Source of the DNA: Planctomycetaceae bacterium
GTDB taxonomy: Bacteria > Planctomycetota > Planctomycetia > Pirellulales > Pirellulaceae
Direction of reading: 5' to 3'
Assembly (NCBI GenBank): GCA_018658605.1
Contig: JABHUV010000329.1
Coordinates: forward strand, 1 to 25,080
Length of the DNA stretch: 25,080 nt
The translations under genes and the position numbers were made by a program. This document shows positions 1 to 9,085 of this stretch, in pieces; position 1 is the stretch's first letter, and each line of letters starts with the position of its first letter. The notes below the pieces were generated by a model. It made no database searches. It saw only the letters and a program-made list of their open reading frames with translations, and had not been told where the DNA came from.

Positions 1-1
1 A

Positions 2-304
2 GATGGCAACTTCGAAGCCAAAAAACAACGCACCGAAGATTTTGATGCGTTCATCCCTCAGATTCTTGAACTAAACCCCGACGTTGTCATCGTTACCGGT
101 GACCACAGCACACCGAGTTTTCTGTCCAATCACAGTTGGCACCCCGTACCAACTTTACTCGCTTCAAATTGTTGTCGTTACGACCAACAAACCGCATTCA
201 ATGAATCCACTTGCCTATCAGGCGGCCTAGGCCAATTCGAAGCTAAGCATCTGATGACCCTCGCACTCGCCAATGCCGGCCGACTTGGAAAATACGGCGC
301 ATAG
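2..304 (+). CDS. apgM: 2,3-bisphosphoglycerate-independent phosphoglycerate mutase, archaeal type (C-terminal 100 residues)
   Basis: Partial gene whose 5' part lies before the window; the frame is open from base 2 and stops with TAG at 302-304. The 100 visible residues match the C-terminal end of the ApgM family in the alkaline phosphatase superfamily, cytosolic enzymes that interconvert 3- and 2-phosphoglycerate in glycolysis and gluconeogenesis. Visible signatures are VTGDHSTPS (metal-binding Asp and His of the superfamily), SHSWHPVP-like NHSWHPVPTLL (a further metal-ligand His), the CLSGGLGQF motif, and the terminal LALANAGRLGKYGA, which is how these proteins normally end. The end is therefore natural. 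It converges on the NPCBM gene with 29 bases between the two stops, so it belongs to a different transcription unit. Identification comes from motif recognition; confidence is high despite the truncation. Confidence 0.93.
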   Translation, partial: DGNFEAKKQRTEDFDAFIPQILELNPDVVIVTGDHSTPSFLSNHSWHPVPTLLASNCCRYDQQTAFNESTCLSGGLGQFEAKHLMTLALANAGRLGKYGA

Positions 305-322
305 TTTAACCATTTCGCGGCC

Positions 323-353
323 ATGCGCGGCTCCTATTTCACAAACCGCGCAT
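323..353. terminator. Perfect 8-bp inverted repeat between two convergent genes, possible bidirectional terminator
   Basis: ATGCGCGG (323-330) and CCGCGCAT (346-353) are perfect reverse complements separated by 15 bases. The element sits where the phosphoglycerate mutase gene and the NPCBM gene converge, and its right arm lies inside the last codons of the NPCBM gene. Position and GC-rich stem fit a transcription terminator working from both sides. Neither side has a clear T-run, so an intrinsic terminator is not certain. Confidence 0.35.
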
Positions 354-1623
354 TAATCCAATTTGCATAATCTAAGATATCAGCTTGGTCGGCCATGTCG
401 ACGACCAAGCTAAGGCGTCGAGCGTCACCTAGCGGTATATCAATCGACCGCAAGTCATCCCCACCACGAACCACTGGACTGTCAAAAGCGGATTTCCACT
501 CAGAATCTTGCTTGCCCTGTAGCAAGACATGAAAGCTCACACTGCCCTGCTCTGCTGCGCGGGAATCAATGCCTACATCTGATCGAAATCGCGTGTAACC
601 CGCTGGAACATCAAACGTCAAGCGACTCACCGAGACCATTCCTACACCCGCCAAATAAAGCTTTCCATCTACTCGGAGTATCCCACCTATTGCGTTTCGT
701 CCAAGCCCATAGCCTCTCGTAATTTGATCGCCAGATACTGACTTGAATATTGGCAAATAACGATATTGAGTCGGCTTAATGTCGTGCAAAAATAAAAACT
801 GTTTACCCACGGGTCGGTAATACGAGATCGCCGACCAAGGGTTAAAGCTGGCGATCTCTGAGCTTAGAAATGGTGGGAGGGTCGTCAGTTTCAACCCGCT
901 CACGGTCTGCCACAGCAGTTTTTCACCGTCTCTAACAACACCCTTCGCACCACCGTAACTTCCATTGTTAAATCCAAATTGCTGAACTTCGTTCCGTGAC
1001 TCAGCTCCTTCGATCTTCCTCGCAAAAAACATTGCACTTACAGCTGACACTGCGAATTCAACTGGCATCTTCAAGCCAGTGACTGTCAATTCAAGCCGAC
1101 GATCATCTAATATGGTTAGCTTGCCAGTTAATTTCGTCCCATCATGTAACACAATTCCATCCCCGCCTCCTTGAATGTCATTTGCCACCCCCGAACGAAT
1201 CGTTTGTAACAACTCGTCTCGAGCCAGCAAATCATGCGGTGGCTGAACTATAACAGCCTGTACCATTTCCAAGGGACATCGAAACTTCTTCCACGTCAAC
1301 GAGTCACCAACGATATCCGCGACTCCCAGCGTCACTTTATCGACCACGATGACTTCACCATGCGTCAACACGATCCACGGACGACCATCGTGCTCTTGAA
1401 TAGCCCCAAGCTCAAACACTTCTGACGGTTGAAGTACTAATCGCTCTTCGCCTACCTGCAATTTCACACTCGTCTCATCAATGCCCAGCACTTCGCCAAC
1501 CACATCACGCTGTTGCAATCGGACGTTGACTGTAGTGATTGGAGATTGCGCTATACATATTGTGCAAGCAGTTAGCAGCAAGGCAAGAACTTCCAAAATT
1601 AAGATGTGGCGAATCATCATCAT
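334..1623 (-). CDS. Exported NPCBM-domain protein (last gene of the MoxR/vWA operon)
   Basis: 429 residues. The N-terminus has a short basic region followed by a hydrophobic stretch (about 7-17), so the protein is exported. Residues 17-20 read LTAC, which fits a lipobox with Cys20; cleavage by signal peptidase I after CIA is the alternative. The middle (about 30-200) contains two beta-rich segments with the repeated theme of LxGEVLGID/LTGKLTILDD followed by a short hydrophobic strand, which looks like a duplicated small beta domain. The C-terminal third (about 285-429) matches the NPCBM/NEW2 domain (novel putative carbohydrate binding module): GVGMVSVSRLTFDVP, FRSDVGID and the closing LVVDMADQADILDYANW. 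The start is one of three consecutive ATG codons, with no obvious Shine-Dalgarno sequence; the first was taken. Three bases separate it from the upstream gene. The ligand is unknown; carbohydrate binding is only the family expectation. Confidence 0.85.
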   Translation of the reverse strand: MMMIRHILILEVLALLLTACTICIAQSPITTVNVRLQQRDVVGEVLGIDETSVKLQVGEERLVLQPSEVFELGAIQEHDGRPWIVLTHGEVIVVDKVTLGVADIVGDSLTWKKFRCPLEMVQAVIVQPPHDLLARDELLQTIRSGVANDIQGGGDGIVLHDGTKLTGKLTILDDRRLELTVTGLKMPVEFAVSAVSAMFFARKIEGAESRNEVQQFGFNNGSYGGAKGVVRDGEKLLWQTVSGLKLTTLPPFLSSEIASFNPWSAISYYRPVGKQFLFLHDIKPTQYRYLPIFKSVSGDQITRGYGLGRNAIGGILRVDGKLYLAGVGMVSVSRLTFDVPAGYTRFRSDVGIDSRAAEQGSVSFHVLLQGKQDSEWKSAFDSPVVRGGDDLRSIDIPLGDARRLSLVVDMADQADILDYANWINARFVK

Positions 1624-1626
1624 CTA

Positions 1627-2655
1627 CTATTTTCGTAAAGCTGGTAAATGGCTGCGAGGCATTTGCAAAATCAAACAAGCCATCGCCGTCGCATAAGGGT
1701 CACAAATAAAATCGTCCTGCCACGCTCCACTGGCCTGTTGCTTTTCTAACAATAAGTTGCTGGTTTGAGCATACCAAGTTTTCCAAGGCTTACTGGAAAT
1801 CCCAGCATTGCCACTGGATTGGTATAACGCATGAGCAGCATAATACTGTCCATAAAAATAATGTGGATCCCCAGCATAGTCTTGCTGTGGCGGAATATGT
1901 TGCATTAAGAAATCCACGCCGCGTTTAAGCACTTGCTTCTTATCCCATCGCAAACTCTGCAAAGAGACTAAAGCTGACGCCGTCCGCCCGTAGGCACTCT
2001 CGCCAGGTTGAGAAGTATAGCGAAATCCACCATCGGAGTTTTGCAACGCTGTCACATATCGTCGGCACGCATCAATGGTAGCGGGCGGTACATACAAACC
2101 CGCATTGCGTGCTGCCCGCAGTGCTAATACTTGGCAAACCGTTACCGAAATATCAGCATCAGCTTTCTGCGGTTCATAGCGCCACCCACCCTCATCGTTT
2201 TGCGTCCTGACAATCAGTTTGACCCCGTTTTCTATGACAGCCCGTAGGCCCTTTTGTCGTGATGCCCCGAACACTTGTGCTAAGAATAACGTCGAAAAAC
2301 CGTGTCCGTACATCGGCCCACGGTCGTTTGATTCTCGAGAACCTATGACACCTGTTTCTTGAGCATGCCTCATTACGAAATCCACCATCAATGAAACGTG
2401 TTTGCCATATGGCCCTCGTTCTGGCAGATGCCCAGCGGAAACAAAAGCGAGTCCCGCTAAACTTATTACTGCTAGATTACGTTCATATTCGGCAGACCCA
2501 AATGCGCCATCATCCGTTTGAGAATCTACTAAATACCGTAAGCCCCGACTTACCGCTTGTCGATGTTCGACGGTGAGCATTGACGGCTGTGCGGACAAAT
2601 CCAACGGCCACAGAATTGGCACAGACCCCAGTAATAATGCACGCCGATCTATCAT
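1627..2655 (-). CDS. Tat-exported squalene-cyclase/prenyltransferase-repeat protein, probably non-catalytic
   Basis: 342 residues. The N-terminus MIDRRALLLGSVPILW has a twin arginine followed by a hydrophobic stretch, so export by the Tat route is likely. The rest shows alpha/alpha-barrel repeats typical of terpene cyclases and protein prenyltransferase beta subunits: QTDDGAFG (46-53), QNDEGGW (152-158), QNSDGGFR (205-212) and a degenerate QQASGAWQ (306-313), each followed by a helix such as ISVTVCQVLALRAARNAG. The protein is about half the length of a squalene-hopene cyclase, and the DxDD catalytic acid motif is not visible. A structural or ligand-binding role is therefore more likely than cyclization. 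The ATG start is supported by GGTGAG (complement of 2663-2668) seven bases upstream. Eighteen bases separate it from the upstream gene. Similar barrel proteins commonly accompany MoxR/vWA clusters in planctomycetes, as far as I recall. Confidence 0.85.
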   Translation of the reverse strand: MIDRRALLLGSVPILWPLDLSAQPSMLTVEHRQAVSRGLRYLVDSQTDDGAFGSAEYERNLAVISLAGLAFVSAGHLPERGPYGKHVSLMVDFVMRHAQETGVIGSRESNDRGPMYGHGFSTLFLAQVFGASRQKGLRAVIENGVKLIVRTQNDEGGWRYEPQKADADISVTVCQVLALRAARNAGLYVPPATIDACRRYVTALQNSDGGFRYTSQPGESAYGRTASALVSLQSLRWDKKQVLKRGVDFLMQHIPPQQDYAGDPHYFYGQYYAAHALYQSSGNAGISSKPWKTWYAQTSNLLLEKQQASGAWQDDFICDPYATAMACLILQMPRSHLPALRK

Positions 2656-2673
2656 TTATTCGCTCACCACTTG

Positions 2674-3396
2674 CTACTGTCCTAACGGTTTCTGCTGATT
2701 CAACCGTAAATAAAACTGTTCAATTAATCGTTCATACCTCGCGATAAACGGATTGGCCGCTGCATCTCGCAATTGCGTGCGGACGCGAGGTGGCAAGTGA
2801 TTCCACAGCAATAATTGTCGTTGTACGAGTTCCTCTGGTGTCAGGTCCTGCCTACCACCAGTAGACGTACCATCAGCATCTGCCATAGCGTTTTCAGATG
2901 TTATGCCGACACCAGCTTCTTGGCCACTCGCACCTGCAATTGGCGTTGCGGAAAACACAGATTCAGGACCAATTTGTTCCCGATCAATCACTCTAGTTAA
3001 CTGTCGAATGATATCAATTTGCAGTTTCTGAATTTCACCTTTGGATTTTTCCGAATCGATTTTAAGCTTACGTAAATTCTTCGTGACCATTTTCATTTGC
3101 AACTCGATCTGCAATAACGCGACACTCACATCGCCCATCTCAATATTATCGCCGTTCGTTACCTCCGCATTGGCCACTGCACCTGTTCCTTGATATGGGC
3201 CGGAAGAACCCGGCGCAATACTTGCCGGATTGTCAAATACCCCCTGCCCTGAACCAAAAAGAGACTGTTTCACTTGCGGCGACAAAACAATCGCGGGTTC
3301 TTTGCCGAAGCTCTGATTACCAAGATTCAGCACCACACAAATGACGATCAACGATCGCCACCAAGAAGAACTGTTCAATGTTAGAAATGACACCAT
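2674..3396 (-). CDS. Secreted or anchored coiled-coil protein of unknown function
   Basis: 240 residues; no known family recognised with certainty. Residues 13-28 form a hydrophobic signal or anchor. A low-complexity Gly/Ser/Ala/Asn region follows (48-85), then a charged amphipathic helix with heptad character (about 90-140, with many Lys, Glu, Leu and Ile), then another flexible stretch. The C-terminal domain contains LLLWNHLPPRVRTQLRDAA (about 195-213) and ERLIEQFYLRL (222-232). That ending resembles small proteins found beside DUF4175-like genes in planctomycetes, where the LPPR...YxxLIExYYxxL pattern recurs (recalled, not checked). Its ATG directly abuts the TAA of the upstream gene (TAAATG), and AAGGGGG (complement of 3405-3411) lies eight bases before the start, which supports this start and translational coupling. 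It is probably a partner of the large coiled-coil protein encoded just before it. Confidence 0.75.
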   Translation of the reverse strand: MVSFLTLNSSSWWRSLIVICVVLNLGNQSFGKEPAIVLSPQVKQSLFGSGQGVFDNPASIAPGSSGPYQGTGAVANAEVTNGDNIEMGDVSVALLQIELQMKMVTKNLRKLKIDSEKSKGEIQKLQIDIIRQLTRVIDREQIGPESVFSATPIAGASGQEAGVGITSENAMADADGTSTGGRQDLTPEELVQRQLLLWNHLPPRVRTQLRDAAANPFIARYERLIEQFYLRLNQQKPLGQ

Positions 3397-6300
3397 TTAC
3401 TGAACCCCCTTCTTCGGTTTAAGGCTATGAATCTTGTTTTCCTGATCATTCTGTTGACTACGAGACTGTCTTATTTGGGAAACAATCATCGACAATTCTC
3501 GTTGCCGGTCCTCAAGTTCTTTGAATTCCCGCAAATAACCAACACGCATTTCTGACGCATTTATCAACGACATCACTCGCATATTTATATCTTCTTGCAC
3601 CGCGAGAATCAAAACAAGATCAACCACTTCCGTTTGCTGACGAACTACATCCGACTGCTGTTGCGGATGCGTGGTTTCATTTCGACGCGATCCAGCCGCA
3701 TTAATGATTGTCCGCAACAACGACAGAGCACTAGCGATGTGGTCTTGGCAAACTCGAGTGTCGTCAAACCATATCTGTTGGGCATTTTGCAAATGTGCCG
3801 CCACCGATCGCAAAGATAAATCTACCACGGGCGGTGTCCCTTCAAATCCAAGTAACTCAACAATCATGTTTGTTACCAGCTCTTGCCGAGCCGCAATCGC
3901 TTGTAACTCAACTTGCTCCAAACCAGTATTTTGCAAGTCAGTTTCAATGCCAAGTTGTTGTTTGTAAATCGTTTTCAACGAATCCAACAACTGTACGGCA
4001 CGCTGCTGATTGTGACCGAGTTGTATCGCCGTTGTTGCTACGGTGGACAATATTTCTTGCATCATGATGGTCACTTGCTGCTGCTGTTGCACAGCCAAAG
4101 CGACGTCATTGTTTAACAACAACCTAGCGGCGTTTCTCATATCACCCACGATCGAAGAGTCCTGCAATTTCCGTAAAAACTGAAATTCAGCGGCGGATTG
4201 ATTAGCAAATTCATCAGCGGAGTTTGATAATTGAAAAACATATTGTGCCACTCGGTCGGCCAGGTCACCCTGCAGTTTGGCAGACTCAGTTCTCGCCAAC
4301 GCCATTAACCGCACTTGCGTCTCACTCTGATCGTCTTGCCCCTTGAACTGCAAAGAGCGAGTCCTAGTTATTAAGTCTTTCTGAACAATAATCATTTCAT
4401 CCCAAAAGTCAGCAAACTCTGCGGTTCGTTGACTATGCACTTGTTCCTGCATCAGCAATTCCAGTTTAGTAATGGCGACCTCGAGCAGTAAAACAATGTC
4501 ATCCGTGTGTTGCACCATCTTTAAACGAATTGCCGTACTAAGCTCCCCAGCACCACGCCCGTCAACGGCATCCACGACCTCTGACAACAACGCCATTTCC
4601 CTAATTTTTGATTGCACTTGAGGCAACAATTGTTGATCAAGCTCAGAAGCGATTTGATTGAATTTCTCAAAAGCCTGAACCAACGTAGGTAGCAGAGTTT
4701 CACCTTCAAACGATTTCCCAATCAATTCAAGTCGTCCGAGAATAGACTGTGGACCAGAATCCAGCAAACTAGCAGTACTGCGATGTTGCAATAACAAACC
4801 ACGACTAAGATCACGCACTTCCAAACGAATTGCGTGATCCGTTGTCTCCACCAATCGTTCTTCTAAAAATCGAGTCTGTATCACTGACAACTGCAACAAC
4901 TTCTTGAGATCCTCAAGCTGTTTGGCGACAAGTTGAAGATCCTGGTGCATTTTTCCGCGAAATTGAACGAGCGATAGAACCGTTAACGGCACCACGTCGC
5001 TGCTGATGCTGTTGCCAAGTTGATCGGCAACCTGCACCCTTAGTTGCAACGTTGTACCACTAGCCACCTCTCCTAAACGCCCAACGTCGATTCCCATTTC
5101 AACCCGCAACCGATCGGGAAGTTGCTGGACAAACGCTCGCAATGATGTGTACTCCGTTCTTTCACTCACAGCAAATGACGCTATTGGAATTTCCAACATT
5201 TGGATCTTATCATCGTTCCACTGCTCAGCAACACAATACTGTAACCACGCTTGAGTAACCTGCAAATCATCCATCGCCACCATCACCAGCGGCAGTCGAC
5301 CAGCCGCCGTAAGTAATGTCTCTGCATGCGGGCTTAGTATATTCACGCTCGGTTCGTGGTCCTTGATAACATTTAAATCAATATCGACCAGATTCCTCGA
5401 AACGACACCATCTTCATCGGTTAATTCAAGTCCTAATGTGCCACTCGATAAAATCGTCATCGGTTTGGACAAACGTAGTACTATTGCGTCTGCCAGCGAC
5501 TGTTGCACCAAAAGAATACGATCCTCGACGCCTTCGCTGTGAAACAAAAGTGTTGCTTGTTCTAGCGGTCGATCAATAGTTGCCTGGAATTGAAGTTGGC
5601 TGCCGTACAGCACTCGCGCCGCAGCATCGGTTTCATAGCTTTCTAGCTCGGTGTATGCAGGTGGAGTTATTATCACCTTGGACAGCATGACATTAGGAGG
5701 TGATACAATGCTAACATCTCGCCATTGATCCGCTTCGTAATCACCACCATGAATACGATATACAAACGATTGTTGTACCCGCGGCAATGCCAGTTCATGC
5801 TCGTTGGATTTCGAGTTGACCCTTAATGTCGAAAACTCCGAATCCCCATCCCAGCGAACATCCACAAAAACTTCCCGTGGAAAAAGCCAGCTTTGTGATC
5901 CTATCTTGATCTGATAATCGGCCCCCATTGAAACTTTTTCGCGATGATCGATGACTGTCAACTCATGGCGACGTGGCCAATGCTGAAACGTCCACGGAGA
6001 CAAAGTCCGCTGCGATGCGAGTGCAAATGTCGACTGGAATCCAAACGCAAGCGAAAGCAAAGTTAGCAGTAACAGGCAAGTCAACAGTAACGGCCTGCGC
6101 AGAATCCGCACGCGAAAACACTCGCCAATCTGATACTTAATGAGTTCCGCTTCAAGTTGGGATTCCATCACCGCTATAAATTCTAAACGTCGTTCTTCAG
6201 ATAACAACGGCGGTTGACGCTGTGCTGAATTCCGCAAGTCACACAACACAGACAGCCGTTGACCCAATTCTGAATGGGATTGTTCAATTCTGCGAGCCGC

Positions 6301-6615
6301 CTGAAAATCAGAAAGATTGAATTTCCATGCTGGCACTACCCAACGGCAACTTACCAACATCAACATGGCCAACAAACAAGCAAATTGCAGCCAAGCGATT
6401 TGCGACAATCGATGTTGTACGATGCCATCGAGTATCACCATACCCAAGAAGCAGGCTAACATCACAATTATCGAATACAACGCCGCACGGCACCGCACAT
6501 ACCAGCGGCAACGGTTCGCAACTTGGCGGATCAACTGTCGTACCACCGAATCCTGCGGCCAACTAACCGCCGATTCCAAACTAGCGTGCTCCATATTTTG
6601 AATTACTTCTGTCAT
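3397..6615 (-). CDS. Large membrane-anchored Ig-like/coiled-coil protein, DUF4175-like
   Basis: 1072 residues from the ATG at 6613-6615. A TTG at 6652-6654 would add 13 residues but would overlap the upstream gene by 35 bases, so the ATG, four bases after that stop, is preferred. Three hydrophobic helices lie near the N-terminus: about 44-63, 73-92 and 174-194. Between them is the segment DFQAARRIEQSHSELGQRLS, which resembles the N-terminal region of DUF4175 proteins. After the third helix a long beta-rich extracytoplasmic region (about 200-550) has Ig-like repeats, for example SPPNVMLSKVIITPPAYTE and DHEPSVNILSP. The rest, about 550-1060, is almost entirely helical with heptad repeats and many Gln, Leu and Glu residues, ending in a charged tail. 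This suggests a long rod or scaffold in the periplasm. No catalytic motif is visible. The next gene abuts its stop codon. Function is unknown; it probably forms the structural component of the MoxR/vWA system. Confidence 0.82.
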   Translation of the reverse strand: MTEVIQNMEHASLESAVSWPQDSVVRQLIRQVANRCRWYVRCRAALYSIIVMLACFLGMVILDGIVQHRLSQIAWLQFACLLAMLMLVSCRWVVPAWKFNLSDFQAARRIEQSHSELGQRLSVLCDLRNSAQRQPPLLSEERRLEFIAVMESQLEAELIKYQIGECFRVRILRRPLLLTCLLLLTLLSLAFGFQSTFALASQRTLSPWTFQHWPRRHELTVIDHREKVSMGADYQIKIGSQSWLFPREVFVDVRWDGDSEFSTLRVNSKSNEHELALPRVQQSFVYRIHGGDYEADQWRDVSIVSPPNVMLSKVIITPPAYTELESYETDAAARVLYGSQLQFQATIDRPLEQATLLFHSEGVEDRILLVQQSLADAIVLRLSKPMTILSSGTLGLELTDEDGVVSRNLVDIDLNVIKDHEPSVNILSPHAETLLTAAGRLPLVMVAMDDLQVTQAWLQYCVAEQWNDDKIQMLEIPIASFAVSERTEYTSLRAFVQQLPDRLRVEMGIDVGRLGEVASGTTLQLRVQVADQLGNSISSDVVPLTVLSLVQFRGKMHQDLQLVAKQLEDLKKLLQLSVIQTRFLEERLVETTDHAIRLEVRDLSRGLLLQHRSTASLLDSGPQSILGRLELIGKSFEGETLLPTLVQAFEKFNQIASELDQQLLPQVQSKIREMALLSEVVDAVDGRGAGELSTAIRLKMVQHTDDIVLLLEVAITKLELLMQEQVHSQRTAEFADFWDEMIIVQKDLITRTRSLQFKGQDDQSETQVRLMALARTESAKLQGDLADRVAQYVFQLSNSADEFANQSAAEFQFLRKLQDSSIVGDMRNAARLLLNNDVALAVQQQQQVTIMMQEILSTVATTAIQLGHNQQRAVQLLDSLKTIYKQQLGIETDLQNTGLEQVELQAIAARQELVTNMIVELLGFEGTPPVVDLSLRSVAAHLQNAQQIWFDDTRVCQDHIASALSLLRTIINAAGSRRNETTHPQQQSDVVRQQTEVVDLVLILAVQEDINMRVMSLINASEMRVGYLREFKELEDRQRELSMIVSQIRQSRSQQNDQENKIHSLKPKKGVQ

Positions 6616-6619
6616 GACA

Positions 6620-9085
6620 TTAATTATACCACCGTCTCCGCAAGGTCCAATCAATTGCCAATAGACTTATCAATAACGCCACTATCCAATTCGCATTCCA
6701 AATCGGTTTAGCAACCTTGCTGCGCACTCGCACCGGAGTTCCCCGCGGCACGTTTGCTACCAATTCATGGAGTTCACTAACGTTAAAATAGCGCCCATGT
6801 TCCGGGTCAATAACTTGTTGTTTTTCAACGTCACTCAGCGTTTGACGCACCAATTCACCCTGAGGTGCAATCACTGTGAAACTCGCAACTGCAGTATTTT
6901 CGCCGCCATCTTGAGACACCACTGGTTCAACGAGTTGTAGACGATAGGTTCCTAGTTCTAAACCTTGCATTGTTGCTGCAAATCTTCCTCGATCAGCTCC
7001 CAATCGCGCCAGTCGCAAAAACTGACGGCGTCCATTGGTATGTTCGACAACTACCATCACCGCGTGGTCGTCATCAGGGGCTATGCGTTCGTCTAAAAAA
7101 CGAACCGTCACAGGCACGGGCTCACCAACGACAAATGCCTCACCATGGACCACAATTTCAATCAAACCACTTCCATCAGTCGGCGTAGTTTGACGACTCA
7201 TGTAACGCATGGTCTGTTCCCAATATTGGTCGAAGGGCTTGATGCCTTCTGCAGAGACTTCCACGGATTCATTCCACCGCCACGTTGCGTCGAACCAATG
7301 AAAAACAACTTTTCCTGCGCCGATAAATTGTTGTGTAATCAACGGTCCAACGTCATCATTCGTCGTCCCCAACGTCGACAATATGTGAACCCCTGGACGC
7401 TGGAGGTCACTTGTAACAGACCAATAAGGAACGGTGAGCGCTCGCCATGCCGATACGTTATCAGTAACTTCTGTGCCAAGCTGCAGATGAGCAAACCGCT
7501 CTCCCAGTGAATTTAATATTATCTCAGTGGTTGGATCCAAATCATCAGACTCTTGGAATTGATCGACAGCAACGGGAAACAACTTTTCAAGTGGTTGTCC
7601 AGCAAACGTTGTCGGCATGCCAAGCGGGCCGGCAACAAAGACAATTCCGCCTCCCCTCTGCTCCACAAAATCAATTAGCAACTGCTGAAATTGGACGCTC
7701 AGCATTCGACTTTCCACATCACCAACGACAATGACATCATATTGGAATAACTGTTCTCGACTAGACGGTAGTGATGCCAAAACACGTTCATCCATTTCCA
7801 CAAGTCGGGCATCCGCCGAAAATAAAACCGAATCAACGGAAAACCGATTACCCGTTTGCTCCGCATTGTTCGAGCGGCCTAATAAATCTAGCAATGCGCG
7901 ATATTCAAATCGAGGCATATTTTCAACAAGTAAAATTTTCGTCGCATCATCGGTAACATTAATTTCAAATTCAACAGAATTGTTCTCCGTATTAGACTCT
8001 TCACTTGTTGCGGAAATTGCTACACGTATCTGTGCCCGCCCAACCTGGCTGGGTACAAATGGAATCCGTAGTCGTTTATTAGGATCATCATTGCTAACCG
8101 ACTCAATGATCTGCAAAAATGGATCCACACTGTTTCCTAAAGAGGCAATAACCTGAACTTCAAGCGGCTTACCAGCAGTAGCTAACTCTCCCAACAAATT
8201 TAGATCAACCTCTAAAAAAAGCTGTTCACCTAAATGAGCCATTGTCGGTGCTAGCGGGTTTTCCAAAGCAATATCCGGCGTTTGCTGTAGCGATCCAAAC
8301 CCTCCGATCAATAAGGGAATTGATTTCTTTGCAATCCAATCGCTCGCATCATGCAGCGAAGAGCCATTCGTATTAATTCCGTCCGTCAAAACAATCACCG
8401 CTGCAATAGAACGGCCACGATGTTGTGTGACCGCTTGGCGGATCGCGTCACCAATGCGACTTTCAGTTTGATCAAAGTCTTGAGCCTCAGAAAGATCCGC
8501 ATTTATACTGACACCTCGCCCAGCCAAACGTAGCTTTGAACCTAAGTGATAAACCGATATCCGATAATCTTCACTGAGTCGAGCCAACGGTTTGTTTAGC
8601 TCGCTATCGTCTTCATGCCAGCGATGATTTGCGCTGTCAAGACGTAGGTTATCCAGCCAGGCCGTCAGTAATTTCCAACGCGGCAGTGACCATTCTGACT
8701 GAATGGTGCGACCGCTTATAAACCGGCCTAACTCGGTCATAGAATATTGATCTTCTAGTTGCATACTTTCACTGCGATCAATCAATATCAACAAATCCGG
8801 CTTTTGTGTTGCATGCTCCTGTTGCGTCCATCCCATCATCATCAGCAATAAGATGACGAATATTGAAATCCGCAAAGTTGACAATACTCGGCGCTGAAAC
8901 CGAGTTAAGCCCGTTGTCCTCCAAAAAATCCAAATACCTAGTAGCAGCGCTGTGACCGCACAAGCAAGTAATAACGGGAAGCGGGATGCCTGCTGATCAA
9001 CAGTAACCGTAACATCTTGGCCAAACAGTACGAGATCGGCATAGATCGAATTAATTTCAACTATCGTGCTTGCATCACCTATCAT
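6620..9085 (-). CDS. Membrane-anchored vWA and glutamine-amidotransferase-like protein
   Basis: 821 residues from the ATG at 9083-9085, whose ATGA overlaps the stop of the upstream gene. A TTG 34 codons further upstream is possible but would overlap by 106 bases. Two transmembrane helices come first (about 36-55 and 71-87). A von Willebrand factor A domain follows, with MIDAS motif DRSES (103-107) and the strand VIVLTDGINTN (230-240). Beta-rich segments at about 270-380 contain CARDB-like sequence, including VPSQVGRAQIRVAI. A glutamine-amidotransferase-like Rossmann domain (about 383-510) contains YDVIVVGDV and FVEQRGGGIVFVAGP; the catalytic Cys expected in true amidotransferases is not apparent. 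A last transmembrane helix lies at about 800-813 with a basic cytoplasmic tail, RRRWYN. The architecture places the vWA and amidotransferase-like parts on one side of the membrane. The ligand is unknown; vWA domains usually bind a protein partner through a divalent metal. Confidence 0.88.
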   Translation of the reverse strand: MIGDASTIVEINSIYADLVLFGQDVTVTVDQQASRFPLLLACAVTALLLGIWIFWRTTGLTRFQRRVLSTLRISIFVILLLMMMGWTQQEHATQKPDLLILIDRSESMQLEDQYSMTELGRFISGRTIQSEWSLPRWKLLTAWLDNLRLDSANHRWHEDDSELNKPLARLSEDYRISVYHLGSKLRLAGRGVSINADLSEAQDFDQTESRIGDAIRQAVTQHRGRSIAAVIVLTDGINTNGSSLHDASDWIAKKSIPLLIGGFGSLQQTPDIALENPLAPTMAHLGEQLFLEVDLNLLGELATAGKPLEVQVIASLGNSVDPFLQIIESVSNDDPNKRLRIPFVPSQVGRAQIRVAISATSEESNTENNSVEFEINVTDDATKILLVENMPRFEYRALLDLLGRSNNAEQTGNRFSVDSVLFSADARLVEMDERVLASLPSSREQLFQYDVIVVGDVESRMLSVQFQQLLIDFVEQRGGGIVFVAGPLGMPTTFAGQPLEKLFPVAVDQFQESDDLDPTTEIILNSLGERFAHLQLGTEVTDNVSAWRALTVPYWSVTSDLQRPGVHILSTLGTTNDDVGPLITQQFIGAGKVVFHWFDATWRWNESVEVSAEGIKPFDQYWEQTMRYMSRQTTPTDGSGLIEIVVHGEAFVVGEPVPVTVRFLDERIAPDDDHAVMVVVEHTNGRRQFLRLARLGADRGRFAATMQGLELGTYRLQLVEPVVSQDGGENTAVASFTVIAPQGELVRQTLSDVEKQQVIDPEHGRYFNVSELHELVANVPRGTPVRVRSKVAKPIWNANWIVALLISLLAIDWTLRRRWYN

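Noticed and set aside
3595..4116. Several overlapping plus-strand open frames opposite the large coiled-coil gene
   Set aside because: They overlap each other in different frames and reflect low stop-codon density opposite a Gln/Leu-rich coding region.
6616..6654. TTG start adding 13 residues to the large coiled-coil protein
   Set aside because: It would overlap the upstream gene by 35 bases, while the ATG at 6615 follows that stop by four bases.
7145..8156. Open frames of 121 and 141 codons on the plus strand (7145-7510 and 7731-8156)
   Set aside because: Both lie opposite the well-supported vWA/amidotransferase-like gene, are rich in Arg, Ser and Asn, and have no domain signature.
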